From the NCBI GenBank assembly GCA_964434345.1, contig CAYSUY010000061.1:1-20272 (forward strand): DNA of 20,272 nucleotides. The letters run 5' to 3'. The notes under the pieces are model-generated. The model saw nothing but the letters and a program-made list of their open reading frames with translations, ran no database searches and had not been told where the DNA came from. The translations under genes and the position numbers were made by a program. Positions 17,046-20,272 of this stretch are shown here, piece by piece (positions within the stretch are counted from its first letter, which is position 1; every line of letters begins with the position of its first letter). Source of the stretch: CAIOSQ01 sp964434345. GTDB taxonomy: Bacteria > Pseudomonadota > Alphaproteobacteria > CACIAM-22H2.

Positions 17046-17366
17046 ATGCCCGACACGCGTTTCAAGCTCGTCGTGATCCTGACCGAACCCGAGATCGCCG
17101 ACCGCATCGTCGACGACGTGAAGCGCCTGGGCGCGCGCGGCTACAGCCGCTACGAGGGATATTCGGAATGGCGCCGCGGCCGCGGTCCGGACGACGCGCC
17201 CGGTCCCCATGACTGGGAAGGCACGCATGTCCGGATCGAGACCGTCGTGCGCGCCGAATTGGCCCAGGCGCTGCTCGACCATCTCGCCGCCGCCTATTTC
17301 CGGCACTATGCGGTCTTCGCCTATGTCGCCGACGCGACGATCGCGCGCCGCGACAAGTATCTCTGA
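17046..17366 (+). CDS. sbtB: PII-like regulator of the SbtB type
   Basis: A 106-residue soluble protein with the ferredoxin-like PII pattern. Strand 1 is FKLVVILTEPEI, a helix carries RIVDDVKRLGARGY, and a charged Gly/Pro-rich T-loop region follows (WRRGRGPDDAPGPHDWEG). Then come HVRIETVVRAELAQALLDHL, AAAYFRHYAVFAYVADA and a short tail. LGARGY and AAxYFxxYAVFAYVADA match SbtB (AKGY; VKYFNDYAGIIYI). Cyanobacterial SbtB binds adenine nucleotides including cAMP and AMP, and docks on SbtA to gate bicarbonate uptake. This version ends at RRDKYL and lacks the C-terminal cysteine loop (CGPEGC) of many SbtB proteins. It starts four bases after the second sbtA, so the complex is likely. The ligand is unknown. 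Confidence 0.82.
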   Translation: MPDTRFKLVVILTEPEIADRIVDDVKRLGARGYSRYEGYSEWRRGRGPDDAPGPHDWEGTHVRIETVVRAELAQALLDHLAAAYFRHYAVFAYVADATIARRDKYL

Positions 17367-17377
17367 GCGCGACTCAG
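17363..17377. other. Short inverted repeat at the convergent gene ends
   Basis: CTGAG-CGCGA-CTCAG spans the seven-base gap between sbtB and the Lrp gene and contains both stop codons. A 5-bp stem without a T-run is weak as a terminator. Confidence 0.3.
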
Positions 17378-17850
17378 CGCGCGTCCACCGGCACCCCGGG
17401 CAGTTGCTTGGCCGTGCGGATCGACAGCGCCGACTTGACGTGGCTGACATTCGGCGCGGTGGTCAGCTGTCGCGTGAGGAAGGCCTCATAGGTCTCCCAG
17501 TTCTCCGCCACGATCTTGAGCAGGAAATCGGTCTCGCCGGCCAGCATGTGGCATTCGCGCACCTGCGGCCAGGTAGCGACCAGATCCATGAAGGCGCGCA
17601 GGTCGCCATCGGCCTGGCTCGACAGCCCGACCTGCGCGAAGACCGTGATGTTGAAGCCGAGTTCGGCCGGCGCGAGTTCGGCATGGTAGCCCCGGATGAC
17701 CCCGGCCTGCTCCAGCGCGCGGACCCGGCGCAGGCAGGGCGGTGCCGACAGACCGACCTGACGCGCCAGTTCGACATTGCTCATGCGCCCATCCGCCTGC
17801 AGCGCGGCGAGGATCTTTCGATCGACCTTGTCGAGTTTCGGGCGCGGCAC
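17374..17850 (-). CDS. Lrp/AsnC-family transcriptional regulator
   Basis: A 158-residue regulator of the feast/famine family. Residues about 5-55 form the helix-turn-helix (KLDKVDRKILAALQADGRMS, then LARQVGLSAPPCLRRVRALE), and the C-terminal RAM effector domain follows (ITVFAQVGLSSQ ... ECHMLAGETDFLLKIVAEN). Members respond to amino acids and act as dimers or octamers. The start is GTG at 17850, with GGAGAG eight bases upstream; no ATG lies near the conserved N-terminus. It diverges from the ELM1-family gene. A perfect palindrome overlaps its likely -10 box, suggesting autoregulation. Gene order near greA and trxB is, as I recall, conserved in related bacteria, so this is probably ancestral. 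The ligand is unknown. Confidence 0.93.
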   Translation of the reverse strand: MPRPKLDKVDRKILAALQADGRMSNVELARQVGLSAPPCLRRVRALEQAGVIRGYHAELAPAELGFNITVFAQVGLSSQADGDLRAFMDLVATWPQVRECHMLAGETDFLLKIVAENWETYEAFLTRQLTTAPNVSHVKSALSIRTAKQLPGVPVDAR

Positions 17851-17894
17851 GGGCGCTCTCCGCTGGGATACGGACGGCAAGAATGAGTAGCGAT

Positions 17895-17912
17895 ATTGCG
17901 CCGCTGCGCAAT
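17895..17912. promoter_or_regulatory. Candidate Lrp-type operator in the divergent promoter region
   Basis: ATTGCGCCGCTGCGCAAT is a perfect inverted repeat of 7-base arms with a 4-base centre. Its right arm overlaps TATAAT read on the minus strand (17916-17911), a consensus -10 box 61 bases before the GTG start of the Lrp gene. Binding there would block transcription of the regulator and might also affect the divergent ELM1-family gene. Confidence 0.5.
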
Positions 17913-17956
17913 TATATTCCAGCCAAGCGACGCATCCCGGATCGACCCGAACGCGC

Positions 17957-18946
17957 ATGGCACGTCCCATCACCTGGATCCTGACCGAAGGCCTGGCCGG
18001 CACCGAGGCGCCGTGCCGCGGCCTCGCCCGCGCGCTCGGCGTCGACCCGGTGATCAAGCGCATACGCCTGCGCCGGCCCTGGGACTGGCTGCCCGGCCGG
18101 TTCTGGATCCGCCCCTTCGCGGCCCTCGCGCCGGATGGCGACAGCCTCGCGCCGCCCTGGCCCGATCTGCTGATCAGTTCGGGCAGCGCCGCCGCGCCGC
18201 TCGCACTCGCGATCCAGCGCGCCTCGGGCGGCGCCACGCGCATCGTCCATGTCCAGACCCCGCGCGTCGGCCGCGCGCGCTTCGACCTCGTGATCGCGCC
18301 ACAGCATGACGGGACCACCGGGTCCAACGTGCTGGCGACACGCGCGACCCTGCACGGACTCGACCAGGACGCGCTGGCCGCGGCCGGCACGGCCTGGGCC
18401 CCGATCCTCGGGCAGCTGCCGCGGCCGCGCCTCGCCTTCCTGTGCGGTGGACCGAACGGGCGTTTCGAACTGGGTCCGGAGCGGATCGGCACGATCGCGG
18501 CGAGCCTGCGGCTACGCATGCACCGCGACGGCATCGGCCTCGCGGTCAGCGCCTCGCGTCGCACCGGCGCCGCCAATGCGGCGCTGCTGCGCGCCGAACT
18601 CGCGCCCGCGGGCGCCTATGTCTGGGACGGCCAGCCGCCCAACCCCTATCTCGGCATGCTGGCGCTGGCCGACGCGATCGCGGTCACGCAAGATTCCGTC
18701 TCGATGATCTCGGAGGCTCTGGGCACGGGCAAGCCGGTCTACTGGATCCCGCTTGCCGGGCGCTCGCGCCGCCTGCAGCGTTTCGTCGATCTGTTGACCG
18801 AGCAGGGGCTGCTGCGCCGCTTCCCCGACGACGACGCGCCGCTCGCGACATGGAGCTACGCGCCGCCCGACGACACGATGCGCGCCGCCGCCGAGATCCG
18901 CCGCCGTTTCGGCTGGCCCGCACCCGGCAAGACCGAAACAAACTGA
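17957..18946 (+). CDS. ELM1-family protein (DUF1022)
   Basis: A 329-residue protein of the family named after plant mitochondrial fission factor ELM1, widespread in alphaproteobacteria and of unsettled bacterial function. The fold is thought to resemble GT-B glycosyltransferases. Recognisable segments are ITWILTEGLAGTEAPCRGLA at the start, DLLISSGSAAAPLALAIQ, TRIVHVQTPRVGRARFDLVI and APQHDG. The C-terminal half has LAVSASRRTG, DAIAVTQDSVSMISEALGTG and KPVYWIPLAGRSRRLQRF. The VTQDSVSMISEA and GKPV region resembles a nucleotide-sugar binding site. No signal peptide or membrane segment is seen. ATG 17957 has no clear ribosome-binding site. It lies between the Lrp and trxB genes. Identity as a family member is firm; the role is not known. 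Confidence 0.9.
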   Translation: MARPITWILTEGLAGTEAPCRGLARALGVDPVIKRIRLRRPWDWLPGRFWIRPFAALAPDGDSLAPPWPDLLISSGSAAAPLALAIQRASGGATRIVHVQTPRVGRARFDLVIAPQHDGTTGSNVLATRATLHGLDQDALAAAGTAWAPILGQLPRPRLAFLCGGPNGRFELGPERIGTIAASLRLRMHRDGIGLAVSASRRTGAANAALLRAELAPAGAYVWDGQPPNPYLGMLALADAIAVTQDSVSMISEALGTGKPVYWIPLAGRSRRLQRFVDLLTEQGLLRRFPDDDAPLATWSYAPPDDTMRAAAEIRRRFGWPAPGKTETN

Positions 18947-19063
18947 AATATTCGGCGGCGAAAGTTTCGGCGGGTGAAACACCGCCCGCGATACTTGCCG
19001 ATCCCCGATGCTCTCCTTAGCTTCCCCCGACTTCGGTGGGCGCCAGCAAGGGGTGGATCGACG

Positions 19064-20026
19064 ATGTCGCGCACGCATGAGAGCAAGGTCGTCGTCCTGG
19101 GCTCCGGACCCGCCGGTTACACGGCGGCGATCTACGCCGCGCGTGCCAATCTCGCCCCGCTCCTCATCCGCGGCATGCAGCCGGGCGGGCAGTTGTCGAT
19201 CACGACCGAGGTCGAGAATTTCCCGGGCTTCGCCACCGCCGTCCAAGGGCCGTGGCTGATGGATCAGATGGCCGCCCAGGCGACGCATGTCGGCACCACG
19301 CTGATCGAGGACATGATCGTCTCGGTCGATCTCGACCGCCGCCCCTTCGTGCTGCACGGCGATTCGGGCGACACCTATCTCGCCGAGACGCTGATCGTCT
19401 GCACCGGCGCGCAGGCGCGCTGGCTGGGCCTCCCCGGCGAGACGCGGCTGCGCGGTTTCGGCGTCTCCGCCTGCGCGACCTGCGACGGGTTCTTCTTCCG
19501 CGGCAGGACCGTGGCCGTGGTCGGCGGCGGCAACACCGCGGCGGAGGAAGCCCTCTACCTCACCAACCACGCGGCCAAGGTCTATCTCGTCCATCGCCGC
19601 GACACGCTACGCGCCGACAAGACGAACCAGTCGCGCGTCCTCGCGCATCCGAAGATCGAGATGGTCTGGGACAGCGTCATCGAGGACGTCCTCGGCGACG
19701 GCGAGCCCGCCGCGGTCTCCGGCATCGCGCTGCGGAACCTGCGCACGGGCGCGACGAGCCGTCTCGCGATCGACGGCCTCTTCGTGGCGATCGGCCACAC
19801 GCCGGCGACCGAGCTCTTCCGCGGCAAGCTCGACATGGATTCCGAGGGCTACCTGATCACCCGTCCCGATTCGACGGCGACCAACATCCCCGGTGTCTTC
19901 GCGGCCGGCGACGTCAAGGACAAGGTCTTCCGCCAGGCCGTGACCGCGGCCGGCATGGGATGCATGGGCGCGCTCGAGGCGGAGCGGTTCCTTGCGCATC
20001 ACGATGCCGCGCCGGCGGCGGTCTGA
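19064..20026 (+). CDS. trxB: Thioredoxin reductase
   Basis: A 320-residue FAD- and NADPH-dependent enzyme that reduces thioredoxin in the cytoplasm; the length is typical. The FAD-binding motif is VVLGSGPAGYTAA (Gly13, Gly15, Gly18). The redox-active pair is Cys137/Cys140 in SACATCDG. The NADPH motif is VVGGGNTAAEEAL followed by HRRDTLRADK, and the C-terminal FAD contact is GVFAAGDVKDKVFRQAVTAA. I chose ATG 19064 because the protein then starts just before the FAD strand and AAGGGG lies upstream; an earlier in-frame ATG at 18974 adds 30 unlike residues. A 117-base gap precedes it. The LysR gene begins 22 bases later, a pairing I recall from other alphaproteobacteria. Confidence 0.97.
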   Translation: MSRTHESKVVVLGSGPAGYTAAIYAARANLAPLLIRGMQPGGQLSITTEVENFPGFATAVQGPWLMDQMAAQATHVGTTLIEDMIVSVDLDRRPFVLHGDSGDTYLAETLIVCTGAQARWLGLPGETRLRGFGVSACATCDGFFFRGRTVAVVGGGNTAAEEALYLTNHAAKVYLVHRRDTLRADKTNQSRVLAHPKIEMVWDSVIEDVLGDGEPAAVSGIALRNLRTGATSRLAIDGLFVAIGHTPATELFRGKLDMDSEGYLITRPDSTATNIPGVFAAGDVKDKVFRQAVTAAGMGCMGALEAERFLAHHDAAPAAV

Positions 20027-20048
20027 CGCGGCGAGCGAGGCAAAGGAC

Positions 20049-20272
20049 ATGGACTGGGACAAGCTGCGCATCTTCCACGCCGTCGCCGAGGCGGGAAGCT
20101 TCACGCACGCGGGCGAGACGCTGAATCTCTCGCAATCCGCGGTCAGCCGTCAGATCAGCGCGCTCGAGGAATCGCTGCGCACGCCGCTCTTCCATCGCCA
20201 TGCGCGCGGCCTGATTCTGACCGAGCAGGGCGAGGTCCTGTTCCAGACCGTGCGCGACGTCTTCGCCAAGCT
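20049..20272 (+). CDS. LysR-family transcriptional regulator, N-terminal part (3' end outside window)
   Basis: The first 74 codons of a LysR-type regulator. The winged helix-turn-helix is complete: MDWDKLRIFHAVAEAGSFTH, then LNLSQSAVSRQISALEESL and TPLFHRHARGLILTEQGE. GAGG lies 8 bases before ATG 20049. It sits 22 bases behind trxB and is probably co-transcribed. In Sinorhizobium the LysR gene next to trxB is lsrB, a redox-linked regulator (VtlR in Brucella). The sequence and position suggest a relative, but the effector domain is outside the window, so I leave the symbol empty. Confidence 0.93.
   Translation, partial: MDWDKLRIFHAVAEAGSFTHAGETLNLSQSAVSRQISALEESLRTPLFHRHARGLILTEQGEVLFQTVRDVFAK

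Noticed and set aside
18951..18986. Two near-copies of TTCGGCGG followed by GAAA-type sequence before trxB, as a possible operator
   Set aside because: Short and imperfect in a GC-rich background, and spacing to any promoter is unclear.

Overview
This is a GC-rich window with dense, mostly overlapping genes. Gene content and order (carB, greA, then an Lrp-type regulator, an ELM1-family gene, trxB and a LysR gene) point to an alphaproteobacterium, most likely Hyphomicrobiales or Rhodospirillales; I cannot name a genus. Two runs of exactly ten N (3945-3954 and 14369-14378) show it is a scaffold. Conserved protein motifs across each run suggest the real missing sequence is only about 3 and 1 bases.

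Layout. Plus strand: 3' half of carB (3-1529), greA (1599-2072) and chrA (2069-3376). Minus strand, transcribed leftward from 14730 to 3401: an OmpR-type response regulator and its histidine kinase (14730-12609); a heavy-metal RND efflux pair of adaptor and pump (12507-7704); three small secreted proteins typical of copper-resistance loci (a His-rich protein, a DUF305 protein and a DUF411/CopG-like protein; 7682-6048); then an NhaD-type antiporter overlapping by 4 bases an old-yellow-enzyme oxidoreductase (5944-3401). Plus strand again: two tandem SbtA-type bicarbonate transporters about 79% identical to each other, followed at once by a short SbtB-like PII protein (15069-17366). The right end has a minus-strand Lrp/AsnC regulator diverging from an ELM1-family gene, then trxB and the 5' end of a LysR gene that runs off the window. 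No tRNA, rRNA, CRISPR array or insertion sequence was seen.

How it works together. The block from 14730 to 6048 reads as a self-regulated copper/silver or divalent-metal export and periplasmic metal-handling unit. A shared sequence, ATCnGTTACAn5GACA, lies upstream of both the regulator operon and the efflux operon and is a good candidate operator. No outer-membrane channel gene is present, so one encoded elsewhere would be needed. The sbtA-sbtA-sbtB unit looks like a sodium-dependent bicarbonate uptake system with its own PII-type control protein, unusual in having two transporter genes. The 338-base gap between the metal regulator and sbtA holds two back-to-back, near-perfect hairpins that no gene explains. 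The flanking carB-greA and lrp-elm1-trxB-lysR genes look like ancestral core, with the metal, antiporter and bicarbonate modules lodged between them.
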